Source: Clostridiaceae bacterium
GTDB lineage: Bacteria > Bacillota > Clostridia > Saccharofermentanales > UBA5734
DNA: 28,569 nucleotides
Direction of reading: 5' to 3'
Assembly: GCA_012729935.1 (NCBI GenBank)
Contig: JAAYBY010000036.1
Coordinates: 1 to 28,569 of the forward strand
Below, piece by piece: positions 7,069 to 14,086 of this stretch. Under the pieces are notes generated by a model, which worked only from the letters and a program-made list of their open reading frames with translations, did no database searches and had not been told where the DNA came from. The translations under genes and the position numbers were made by a program. Every line of letters starts with the position of its first letter. Position 1 is the first letter of the stretch.

Positions 7069-8751
7069 ATGAGTCCAATGAAGAACGTAAACAAATATGT
7101 TGCATATGAATCGATTCAATTGCCGAATCGTCAATGGCCAAACCGGCGCTTAACTCAAGCCCCCATGTGGTGCAGTGTTGATCTTCGAGATGGCAATCAG
7201 GCGCTTGAAGTACCGATGAACCTCAATCAGAAAATGAAAATGTTTAATAAACTAATAGAGACAGGATTTAAAACGATTGAAATTGGATTTCCAGCCGCGT
7301 CAGAAACGGAATATGATTTTACGCGTTATCTGATTGAACAGGATCTGATCCCCGATGGGGTTGCCATTCAGGTATTAACGCAATCCAGAGATCATATTAT
7401 CGAGAGGACTTTTGATGCGCTGCGCGGTTGCAGGCAAGCCGTTGTGCACCTGTATAATTCGACATCTTGGCTGCAGAGAAAAGTTGTTTTTCAGATGGAT
7501 CAAAAGCAATGTATGGATCTGGCTGTCTCAGGTGCCCGGAAAATCAAGGAGATGGCCGAAAAAGATACAAGCGGCACGTCGTTTGTATTTGAGTATTCAC
7601 CTGAAAGTTTCACCGGTACAGAGATCGATTTTGCAGTTGAGATCTGTGATGCAGTCTGTGACATCTGGCAGCCCAGTCCGCAGCAAAAAGTCATTATCAA
7701 CTTACCGGCAACCGTTGAGATGTCAACACCGAATGTCTATGCGGACTTAATCGAGTATTTCTGCAGGCATACACGATATCGGGATTCAATCATCGTCAGT
7801 CTGCATACGCATAATGATCGCGGCACAGCGGTTGCAGCGACAGAACTGGGACTTCTGGCTGGTGCTGAGCGGGTCGAAGGTACGCTGTTCGGCAACGGAG
7901 AGCGGACGGGCAATGCTGATCTGGTAGCAGTCGCGCTCAATCTGTATTCTCAAGGTATCGATCCGGAACTTGATTTCTCGAACATCAACGATTTGATCGA
8001 TATTTATGAGGAGACGACGCGCATGACTGTTCATGAACGTCATCCATACGCCGGGAAGCTGGTCTATACAGCCTTTTCCGGATCTCATCAGGATGCAATC
8101 AATAAAGGACTCGCCGCAATCCGGCAGCAGAAAGGTCCCTGGAACGTGCCGTATCTGCCGATCGATCCGCTCGATGTCGGACGCTCATATGAACCGATTA
8201 TCAGAATCAACAGCCAGTCCGGAAAAGGCGGCATTGCCTACATTCTGGATCAATACTTTGGCCTGATCCTGCCCAAACCGGTGCAACAGGCTTTCAGTAC
8301 GCTTGTCAAGCAGACATCCGACCAGGGCGAGCAGGAACTGAAACCCCAGGCGCTTTATGATCTCTTCATGTCAGCTTACGTTAACCGGGTTAAACCGCTT
8401 AAGCTGATCAGCTACAAAGAGGAAATGATTGACGACAAACACGCCAGGATGTCTGCCGTCCTGCAGCATGACGATCAGGAAGTGACCGTGGAGAGCGTTG
8501 GCAATGGTCTTCTGGACGCCTTTTGCCAGGCGCTCAGGAAGTATTTGGGTACATCTCTCGAAATCATTACATATCATGAACATGCTCTGGAAAGCGGATC
8601 AACGTCAAAAGCGATCACCTATGTGCAAATCCAGAATGGCGGCCATCAGCGATATATCGGTGCCGGTATCAGCAGCAGCATCAGTAAATCGTCATTGCGC
8701 GCAGTTGTCAGTGCAGTCAATGAAATGCTGGATCAGCACGCCCGGTCATAA
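7069..8751 (+). CDS. leuA: 2-isopropylmalate synthase, long LeuA2 form
   Basis: 560-residue enzyme condensing acetyl-CoA with 2-oxoisovalerate, the first committed step of leucine synthesis. The catalytic HMGL-like barrel starts with WCSVDLRDGNQAL (34-46; R40 and D41 are the conserved catalytic/metal residues) and contains the metal motif LHTHNDRG (245-252). NGERTGNADL (276-285) is also conserved. The C-terminal ~130 residues form the LeuA allosteric domain, which usually binds leucine. The N-terminus (NRQWPNRRLTQAP) marks the longer 'type 2' LeuA. The ATG follows GGGAGG. Control is by the leucine T-box just upstream. leuB, leuC and leuD do not follow, so the gene is probably transcribed alone. 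Confidence 0.95.
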   Translation: MSPMKNVNKYVAYESIQLPNRQWPNRRLTQAPMWCSVDLRDGNQALEVPMNLNQKMKMFNKLIETGFKTIEIGFPAASETEYDFTRYLIEQDLIPDGVAIQVLTQSRDHIIERTFDALRGCRQAVVHLYNSTSWLQRKVVFQMDQKQCMDLAVSGARKIKEMAEKDTSGTSFVFEYSPESFTGTEIDFAVEICDAVCDIWQPSPQQKVIINLPATVEMSTPNVYADLIEYFCRHTRYRDSIIVSLHTHNDRGTAVAATELGLLAGAERVEGTLFGNGERTGNADLVAVALNLYSQGIDPELDFSNINDLIDIYEETTRMTVHERHPYAGKLVYTAFSGSHQDAINKGLAAIRQQKGPWNVPYLPIDPLDVGRSYEPIIRINSQSGKGGIAYILDQYFGLILPKPVQQAFSTLVKQTSDQGEQELKPQALYDLFMSAYVNRVKPLKLISYKEEMIDDKHARMSAVLQHDDQEVTVESVGNGLLDAFCQALRKYLGTSLEIITYHEHALESGSTSKAITYVQIQNGGHQRYIGAGISSSISKSSLRAVVSAVNEMLDQHARS

Positions 8752-8872
8752 TAGATCGTTTAACGGTTCATTTTGAGCAAAGCATCGCGATCATATGTTC
8801 GTTATTAATGATAAACATAATGGCTTATTTAAGCTGTCTCATTGACATTTTGCATGGAGGTGTTTGCTGATC

Positions 8873-9394
8873 ATGAGTGAATCCAATGTTGTGATCCGTC
8901 TGGCTGTCTCAGAAGATTCGCCAGCTATTCAGTCGATCCTGTCGTATTATATTCTGGAAACAACCTGCAGCTGGCGCTGTCAAGTCATGAATCAAGATGA
9001 GACTTTACGGTGACTGATATCGCACATGTCTAAAGAAGCACACAGAGTCTGGGTTGCCGAAATCGAAAACAGCGTTGTCGGTTATAGCTGTCTGTCAGAT
9101 TTCAGATCACCGGAAGCCTACAGCGTCTGCGCAGAGGACACTGTGTATGTTCGGCCGGAATACAGTGGATTAGGAATAGGAAATGCGTTGATGAATGCCA
9201 TTAAAAAACAGGCGCGTGAAAATGATATTGAGACAATTGTCGCAGCAATAGACAGCAGCAATCAAAGCAGCATCCGGTTTCATGAAAAGCATGGATTTGA
9301 GCTAGCAGGACTGCTGAGGCGAGTTGGTTATAAAAAGGATCGTTGGCTTGATCTGCTATTAATGACATATGCTGTTCATGCATCATCTAAATAA
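8873..9394 (+). pseudogene. GNAT acetyltransferase interrupted by an in-frame TGA
   Basis: Resembles phosphinothricin-type (PAT/YwnH-like) N-acetyltransferases. From ATG 8873 the frame reads VVIRLAVSEDSPAIQSILSYY, then stops at TGA 9011-9013 (codon 47). The same frame continues without any shift: VWVAEIENSVVGYSC, VYVRPEYSGLGIGNALM (acetyl-CoA binding R/QxxGxG/A-like motif), FHEKHGFELAGLLRRVGYK, ending at 9394. The number of residues between the two halves fits the family, so a point nonsense mutation is the simplest explanation. Translation from ATG 9026 would give a 122-residue piece lacking the N-terminal strand and helix, and no good ribosome binding site precedes it. GGAGG lies 12 bases before ATG 8873, which is rather far. 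Neighbouring genes use TGA as a normal stop. Confidence 0.75.
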
Positions 9395-9482
9395 ATAAAA
9401 CTTTAAACGACTTGATCATCGATCCGCTCGTGAACGCATTGGAAGGGGCTGAAGGGGTCAAAATCGGTTTTAACCTCCTCCC

Positions 9483-9512
9483 AACTATACAAAATTATTA
9501 TTTTGTATAGTT
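9483..9512. repeat. Perfect 13-bp inverted repeat
   Basis: AACTATACAAAAT (9483-9495), loop TATT, ATTTTGTATAGTT (9500-9512): a perfect, AT-rich palindrome. Neither strand has a T-run after it, so it is not a standard terminator. It lies in the 203-base gene-free stretch between the broken acetyltransferase and the end of the minus-strand membrane protein gene. It may be a transcription barrier, a regulator site or a small mobile-element remnant. Confidence 0.8.
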
Positions 9513-9530
9513 AATTCTGTTAAAGTGTCA

Positions 9531-9571
9531 ACAGGAAAACGGCTCTTCTCATTCAGAATACCTTTTCCTGT
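9531..9571. repeat. 9-bp inverted repeat downstream of the membrane protein gene
   Basis: ACAGGAAAA (9531-9539) and TTTTCCTGT (9563-9571) are perfect inverted repeats 23 bases apart; two more C/G pairs can form with a one-base bulge. It starts about 27 bases beyond the minus-strand stop at 9598. A terminator-like hairpin for that gene is possible, but no U-run follows directly. Confidence 0.5.
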
Positions 9572-9597
9572 GTTTAATCAGGCAATCGATACACGTG

Positions 9598-10140
9598 TTA
9601 ATTGACGGAATTTGTTATGTCCTGACTGGTCATGTCTGTTGTCTTGCCCGCCAGATCCTGTAGATCATCAATTCCGATGATGCGATACCACTCAGTCAAA
9701 TCTTTGAATGGGTTGTAAATATAAAACAATATGACGACAACGACGACGATCATCAGGATTAAAAGCAATTCGCGCAGGAAACGCTGTCTGGTTTCTGATT
9801 TTCGCCTGCTGTTGATTTTAGAGACTGTCGTGTAGCCTTGCAGACGGTAAACACGCTGCCTGCTTTTTCGGCGAATGGGTCGGGTTTTCTTCTTCTCACG
9901 CTGGCTGATCAGCTGACTTAAAGTATCGGTTGTTGATTGTTTTGACAGCGTTGAATCCACGCGATGAACCTGTCTGATCGGTCGTGGTTCGGGATGTCTG
10001 ACTGGTTTTTGACCGATCCGTGACAGCAAGGCCTGTGACGAATCACTCACCCATACCGTGAATCGGTGCCATCCCTGGCTGGCCTTAATCAGTAGATTCT
10101 TTGCTGTCTGTCTGATTTTTGTTGAAAATAGTGCAGGCAC
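9598..10140 (-). CDS. Unknown basic single-pass membrane protein, divergent from lexA
   Basis: 180 residues, family not recognised. Residues 1-122 are hydrophilic and very basic (for example REKKKTRPIRRKSRQR at about 81-96). One strong transmembrane helix follows at about 124-142 (LLLILMIVVVVVILFYIY). A short outside segment follows, NPFKDLTEWYRIIGIDDLQD, which resembles nothing I can name. The charge pattern suggests an inside N-terminus. The start is GTG at 10140 with AAAGGA 8-9 bases upstream. It is divergent from lexA, the place where Bacilli carry the SOS division inhibitor YneA, but there is no LysM domain and the helix is C-terminal, so homology is not claimed. Confidence 0.7.
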   Translation of the reverse strand: MPALFSTKIRQTAKNLLIKASQGWHRFTVWVSDSSQALLSRIGQKPVRHPEPRPIRQVHRVDSTLSKQSTTDTLSQLISQREKKKTRPIRRKSRQRVYRLQGYTTVSKINSRRKSETRQRFLRELLLILMIVVVVVILFYIYNPFKDLTEWYRIIGIDDLQDLAGKTTDMTSQDITNSVN

Positions 10141-10178
10141 GTGTGCGTCCTTTCCAGCGATTTTGAATGTCTTTTGTG

Positions 10179-10207
10179 ATTATAGCTTAAATCAGGCAAA
10201 ATTTCAC
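10179..10207 (-). promoter_or_regulatory. Promoter of the lexA-divergent membrane protein gene
   Basis: On the minus strand a perfect TATAAT (10179-10184) lies 17 bases downstream of GTGAAA (10202-10207), a fair -35. The start codon at 10140 would be about 33 bases from the transcription start. The SOS box at 10236-10249 lies about 30 bases upstream of this -35, so direct LexA control of this promoter is uncertain. Confidence 0.5.
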
Positions 10208-10235
10208 CATTTTATGAAAATGATGATGCAAAGAA

Positions 10236-10249
10236 CGAACAAAAGTTTG
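10236..10249. promoter_or_regulatory. SOS box (LexA operator)
   Basis: CGAAC-AAAA-GTTTG is close to the Gram-positive LexA (Cheo box) consensus CGAAC-N4-GTTYG; the half sites differ from perfect symmetry at one base. It overlaps the first three bases of the lexA -35 element (10247-10252), which implies autorepression. Confidence 0.8.
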
Positions 10250-10275
10250 ACAACCTGCCAGCTGCTTGGTAGAAT
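10247..10275 (+). promoter_or_regulatory. lexA promoter
   Basis: Consensus TTGACA (10247-10252), 17-base spacer, TAGAAT (10270-10275). Transcription would begin near 10282, about 36 bases before the lexA ATG. The SOS box overlaps the -35. Confidence 0.8.
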
Positions 10276-10317
10276 TCTTTATGAATGTGATTTGTATTTC
10301 TGAATCGGAGGTGTTCC

Positions 10318-10947
10318 ATGTCCACCTATCGTTTTACCAGAGCCAATGTCGACGATACGGTTCATCTTGTTTACCAGTTTATCGTGTCTTATATTCGTGA
10401 AAACGGCTATCCGCCTGCTGTCCGTGATATCTGTTCCGGCGTCGGCATCAGGTCGACTTCAACCATTCATGGACACCTTAAACGTCTCCAGGAATCAGGC
10501 AGGATTGAGTATACGACTGGAAAGCGACGTGCCATAACCATTCCCGACCATCAGGATGAGAAACCTGTCTATCTGCCGGTTGTCGGCCAGGTAACAGCAG
10601 GTGTACCGATTCTTGCCGAAGAAAATATCGAGCGTTCTCTTCCCTTTCCATCTGATTATTTTTCTGCAGATGAGCAGGTATTTGCGCTTCGCGTTCGCGG
10701 CGACAGCATGATTGAAGCGGCGATTCTTGACAAAGATTATGTAATCGTGCGTAAACAGAACAATGCCATTCCCGGTGACATCGTTGTTGCCATGATCGGC
10801 GACGAAGCAACCGTCAAGCGACTCGCAAACCTCGATGGAAAAATGGTTCTCAAACCGGAGAATCCGGCTTATGAGCCAATCCCCTTTGATACGCCTGACT
10901 GCCAGATCCTAGGAAAAGTCTGCGGCGTATTCCGTGTAGGATTTTGA
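10318..10947 (+). CDS. lexA: LexA SOS-response repressor/autoprotease
   Basis: 209-residue repressor of DNA damage genes that cleaves itself when stimulated by RecA filaments. The N-terminal winged helix-turn-helix (about 10-75) contains GYPPAVRDICSGVGIRSTST. The cleavage bond is A94-G95 in GQVTAGVPILA. The serine nucleophile is S130 (RGDSM) and the general base K167 (EATVKRL), all at the expected spacing. The ATG follows GGAGGT. The gene is controlled by the SOS box over its own promoter. Its last 39 bases overlap the 3' end of hfq on the other strand. Confidence 0.96.
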   Translation: MSTYRFTRANVDDTVHLVYQFIVSYIRENGYPPAVRDICSGVGIRSTSTIHGHLKRLQESGRIEYTTGKRRAITIPDHQDEKPVYLPVVGQVTAGVPILAEENIERSLPFPSDYFSADEQVFALRVRGDSMIEAAILDKDYVIVRKQNNAIPGDIVVAMIGDEATVKRLANLDGKMVLKPENPAYEPIPFDTPDCQILGKVCGVFRVGF

Positions 10948-11220
10948 CGGCTGGCTGCGGCTTGCATCATTAAAAATATAATTAAAAGATGCCTGTGGAT
11001 TGATCGCGATAACAGCATTTTTAAAAATCAGATGCTGTGTACCATTTTCTAAAACAACAATTGATTGACTGTCAAAGCCAACAATCTGTCCCTTCATGAC
11101 CCTCTGATCGAACAGCTGAATGGTAACATCGACTTTATCACGTCGACAATGATTAAGAAACGCGTCTTGAATTCTCATGTCGCGCGTCTGGCTGCGCTCC
11201 GGTCTTGGTCTCTGCTGCAT
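10909..11220 (-). CDS. hfq: RNA chaperone Hfq
   Basis: 103-residue Sm-like protein, a hexameric chaperone for small RNA-mRNA pairing. Residues about 18-77 carry the fold: IQDAFLNHCRRDKVDVTIQL (conserved Q18, D19, F21, L22, N23), Sm1 with GQIVGFDSQSIVVLENG, and the Sm2 segment LIFKNAVIAINP in place of the usual YKHAISTI. A 17-residue basic N-terminus and a ~26-residue C-terminal tail extend the core. The ATG at 11220 is chosen because GGAGG precedes it by 8 bases; an upstream in-frame GTG lies on that ribosome binding site. It ends the miaB-mutS-mutL-miaA-hfq run, 65 bases after miaA. Its C-terminal codons are antisense to lexA. Confidence 0.9.
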   Translation of the reverse strand: MQQRPRPERSQTRDMRIQDAFLNHCRRDKVDVTIQLFDQRVMKGQIVGFDSQSIVVLENGTQHLIFKNAVIAINPQASFNYIFNDASRSQPSKSYTEYAADFS

Positions 11221-11285
11221 GGTAAAAGCCTCCACTTCTGCTTTTTATCCAGCATAACGTGTTAAGAGCGTCCCGCCTATCGGCT

Positions 11286-12221
11286 TCAACCATTAATTCC
11301 GGCTGCGCGCAAAATGGTCTCACATGCTTCCTGAGGTGTTTGATTGGCAATCCAGATCAGGGAATCCATTTTGCGAAACCAGGTCAACTGGCGTTTTGCG
11401 TAACGTCTTGTTGCCTGCTGCAATCGCTGGATCGCCTGTGTCAATTCCTCTCGTTCTTCCAGATATCCAATCAACTCTTTATAGCCAATCGCCTGAAGAC
11501 AGGTACTGCCTTTGGGCAGATTGTGTTCAATCAGCATCTTAACTTCATCGAGCAGCCCCTGATCAATCATCTGATACACACGCTTGTTGATTCGGTCATA
11601 CAGATCTGGCCTGTCATGCGTCAGACAAAATGCCGCAAACGAAAACTCAGGCGCAAATCGCTTTGACTGCTGTACATGATAGCTGATCGGCTGACCCGTT
11701 ACAGCATTGACCTCCAGCGCACGGATCATCCGTTTGCGATCCCCTGGTGAAATCCATTGTGCTGCGATGGGATCGACGGCATTGAGCTCTGCCCACATCT
11801 GATCTAAGCCGATCTGATCGGCTTTCTCGTTAAGTGTCTGTCGCAGCTGCGGATCAGCCGGTACCGGTGAAAAAGTCAATCCGTCCATGAGTGCACTCAG
11901 ATATTGACCGGTACCGCCACAAACGATCGCACGTTGATTGCGGCTGTGAATATCGCGGATGGTGTCAACGGCCAGTCTGTAATACTCGGCAACGTTGAAT
12001 GTCTGGTCAAGATCAAGAATATCGATCAGATGATGTGGTATCTCCATTCGCTCAGTAAGAGATGGTTTGGCTGTGCCGATGTCCAGGCCGCGATAAATCT
12101 GCATGGAATCAGCAGAGACAACTTCACCACGAATGGCCCGGGCAACCTGCATCGCTGTTTCGCTTTTGCCGCTGGCCGTCGGTCCGGTTATGACAATGAC
12201 TGTCTGATCATTCTTGTTCAT
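11286..12221 (-). CDS. miaA: tRNA dimethylallyltransferase MiaA
   Basis: 311-residue enzyme that transfers dimethylallyl to N6 of A37 in tRNAs reading U-starting codons. The P-loop GPTASGKS is at 13-20. DSMQIYRGLDIGTAKP (~38-53), the conserved DMAPP/tRNA region, follows, then CGGTGQYLSAL and RKRMIRALEV. The length matches the family. The ATG is 15 bases after mutL. Its product i6A37 is the substrate of MiaB, encoded first in the same run. Confidence 0.95.
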   Translation of the reverse strand: MNKNDQTVIVITGPTASGKSETAMQVARAIRGEVVSADSMQIYRGLDIGTAKPSLTERMEIPHHLIDILDLDQTFNVAEYYRLAVDTIRDIHSRNQRAIVCGGTGQYLSALMDGLTFSPVPADPQLRQTLNEKADQIGLDQMWAELNAVDPIAAQWISPGDRKRMIRALEVNAVTGQPISYHVQQSKRFAPEFSFAAFCLTHDRPDLYDRINKRVYQMIDQGLLDEVKMLIEHNLPKGSTCLQAIGYKELIGYLEEREELTQAIQRLQQATRRYAKRQLTWFRKMDSLIWIANQTPQEACETILRAAGING

Positions 12222-12235
12222 ACCACTACCAGCCC

Positions 12236-14086
12236 TTAAACAATTCGCTTGAATTGCTTTTCGATTTCACGACGACCCATACGGATGATCACAGGTCGTC
12301 CATGGGGACAATGATACGGATCATCGGCCTTCTGCAGATCTGATATCAGTTGTCTGATTTCTTGATCATGCAGACGATCCTTCCCCTTGACTGCCGCTTT
12401 ACAGGCCATCTGATAGTAAATTTCCTCGATCGCGTCATCAGACTGTAATTCACTCTGCCGCAAGGCATCAAGGGTAACCCTAAACGATAATTCCGGATTC
12501 ATGTGATGTGTGCCAGTATCCGGAATACTGCGTATGGCAATCGTTGCAGGTCCTATCATGGAACAGGAAAAGCCGAAATGCTGCAGTTCGTCTGTGCGGG
12601 ATTGAATCAGCAACGAATCCGAGCGACTGACTTCGATGATCACGGGTACCAGCAGATCCTGAATCTGTATTTTTCCGGATTCTGTCATCTCCCGATGACG
12701 TTTGATCAGACGTTCGAACAGTATCTTCTCGTGCGCGGCGTGCTGATCGATCAGCAACAGCTCTTCACCGAGTTCAAGCAAAATATAAGTCTGGAATAAT
12801 GAGCCGATTAAGCGGGCCTGAGACAGATCCTCGACCGTCAGCACGGACTGCCTGTGTGCTATCGATTTCTCAGCTCCAATCATCGACTGTTTTGACTTTT
12901 GTTGTTCGATGTCATCATTTAGATAAACGTCGCTGGCTGACTGCCGGACCCGTTCCCGGACGACCATCGGGTTTTCTTCAATGACCGGATCAGATTCTTG
13001 GACCATGTGTGCGTTTTCTTCCGTCAACCGGTTCCGGTCCGGATCGCTCCTGTCAGTTTCCCGAATCGGGACATCTTCCTCGTTCGTGACAACACCTGAA
13101 CTGTCGGCCAGAGAGCTTTGTATAGCACGATACAGGCAGCGGAAGACATCTTGATCACTCCAGAATCGAACCTCGATTTTCTGTGGGTGAACATTGATGT
13201 CCGCAAGGGTGGGCGGCAGCGTGATAAATAAGAAAGCCACAGCATACTTTTTCTTCATCAGCTGCGTCTTAAACGCTTCATCAAGTGCTGCGGTCATCGT
13301 TTTTGACCGAATCAAACGTCCGTTAACAAAAAAACACTGCAGCTCCCGATTATTTCGGGCAATATCGGGACGTCCGATCAAACCCTCGAGCTTCACCGGA
13401 CCTTCCGTACAGGAAACAGACAGGCATCCCTGGGCTATCTGTCGACCATAAACCGCATAAACCGTGCTGACCAAGTCGTTATTACCGGGTGTATGCAGAA
13501 CCTCCTGGTCGTTATTTTGCAGACGAAAAGATACATCCGGACGCGCAAGCGCCAAACGTTCGATCAATGTGCTGATATGACCAGCTTCAGTTGAATCTTT
13601 CTTAAGGAACTTGAACCGGGCCGGTACATTGAAAAACAGATGTTCCACGGTAATCCGGGTCCCCTCAGGACATCCGGACGTTCGCGATTCTTCGACATGG
13701 CCTGCCTTGATGCGAACGGCTGATCCAATCTCTGTTCCGGACTGACGTGTTTCGAGTGTGACTTCAGATACGGCAGCGATACTGGCCAAGGCTTCACCGC
13801 GGAATCCCATCGTCAACAAATGGTCTAAATCATCGATCGATCTTAGTTTACTGGTGGCGTGGCGTGTGAAAGCCATCTGCGCGTCATCAGAATCCATTCC
13901 GACACCGTTATCTGTCACCTGGATCAGTTGGACACCGCCTTGCCTGATCGCGACATGAATGACGGAGGCATGCGCGTCAAGCGCATTTTCAACGAGTTCC
14001 TTGACGACAGAAACAGGTCGTTCAATCACCTCACCGGCAGCGATGCTGTTGGCTGTCTGTGGATCCAGCTGAATAATCTGACTCAT
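12236..14086 (-). CDS. mutL: DNA mismatch repair protein MutL (endonuclease type)
   Basis: 616-residue partner of MutS. The N-terminal GHKL ATPase shows ELVENALDA (~31-39, magnesium-binding E/N), DNGVGMDSDDA, and GFRGEALASIAAVS. A variable, acidic linker lies at about 335-420. The C-terminal domain carries the endonuclease motif DQHAAHEKILFE beginning at residue 447, plus ACKAAVKG (~561) and CPHGRPVIIRM (~593), the zinc/metal-site motifs of MutL that nick DNA themselves. This fits organisms lacking MutH. The start overlaps the mutS stop by 4 bases (ATGA). Confidence 0.96.
   Translation of the reverse strand: MSQIIQLDPQTANSIAAGEVIERPVSVVKELVENALDAHASVIHVAIRQGGVQLIQVTDNGVGMDSDDAQMAFTRHATSKLRSIDDLDHLLTMGFRGEALASIAAVSEVTLETRQSGTEIGSAVRIKAGHVEESRTSGCPEGTRITVEHLFFNVPARFKFLKKDSTEAGHISTLIERLALARPDVSFRLQNNDQEVLHTPGNNDLVSTVYAVYGRQIAQGCLSVSCTEGPVKLEGLIGRPDIARNNRELQCFFVNGRLIRSKTMTAALDEAFKTQLMKKKYAVAFLFITLPPTLADINVHPQKIEVRFWSDQDVFRCLYRAIQSSLADSSGVVTNEEDVPIRETDRSDPDRNRLTEENAHMVQESDPVIEENPMVVRERVRQSASDVYLNDDIEQQKSKQSMIGAEKSIAHRQSVLTVEDLSQARLIGSLFQTYILLELGEELLLIDQHAAHEKILFERLIKRHREMTESGKIQIQDLLVPVIIEVSRSDSLLIQSRTDELQHFGFSCSMIGPATIAIRSIPDTGTHHMNPELSFRVTLDALRQSELQSDDAIEEIYYQMACKAAVKGKDRLHDQEIRQLISDLQKADDPYHCPHGRPVIIRMGRREIEKQFKRIV

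Noticed and set aside
9011..9013. TGA recoded as tryptophan or another amino acid in this organism
   Set aside because: Several intact genes here end in TGA (lexA, the mutS/miaB and DUF58 junctions, pyrD) and use TGG for tryptophan, so the standard code applies.
9026..9394. Stand-alone 122-residue acetyltransferase from ATG 9026
   Set aside because: No ribosome binding site is visible and the conserved N-terminal part lies upstream in the same frame behind a TGA, so a broken gene explains it better.
9483..9512. Intrinsic transcription terminator
   Set aside because: The stem is AT-rich and neither side is followed by a T-run, so it is listed as a repeat instead.
10208..10222. Small palindrome CATTTT-ATG-AAAATG in the lexA divergent gap
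   Set aside because: Short, AT-rich and close to what chance would give; not assigned as an operator without conservation data.
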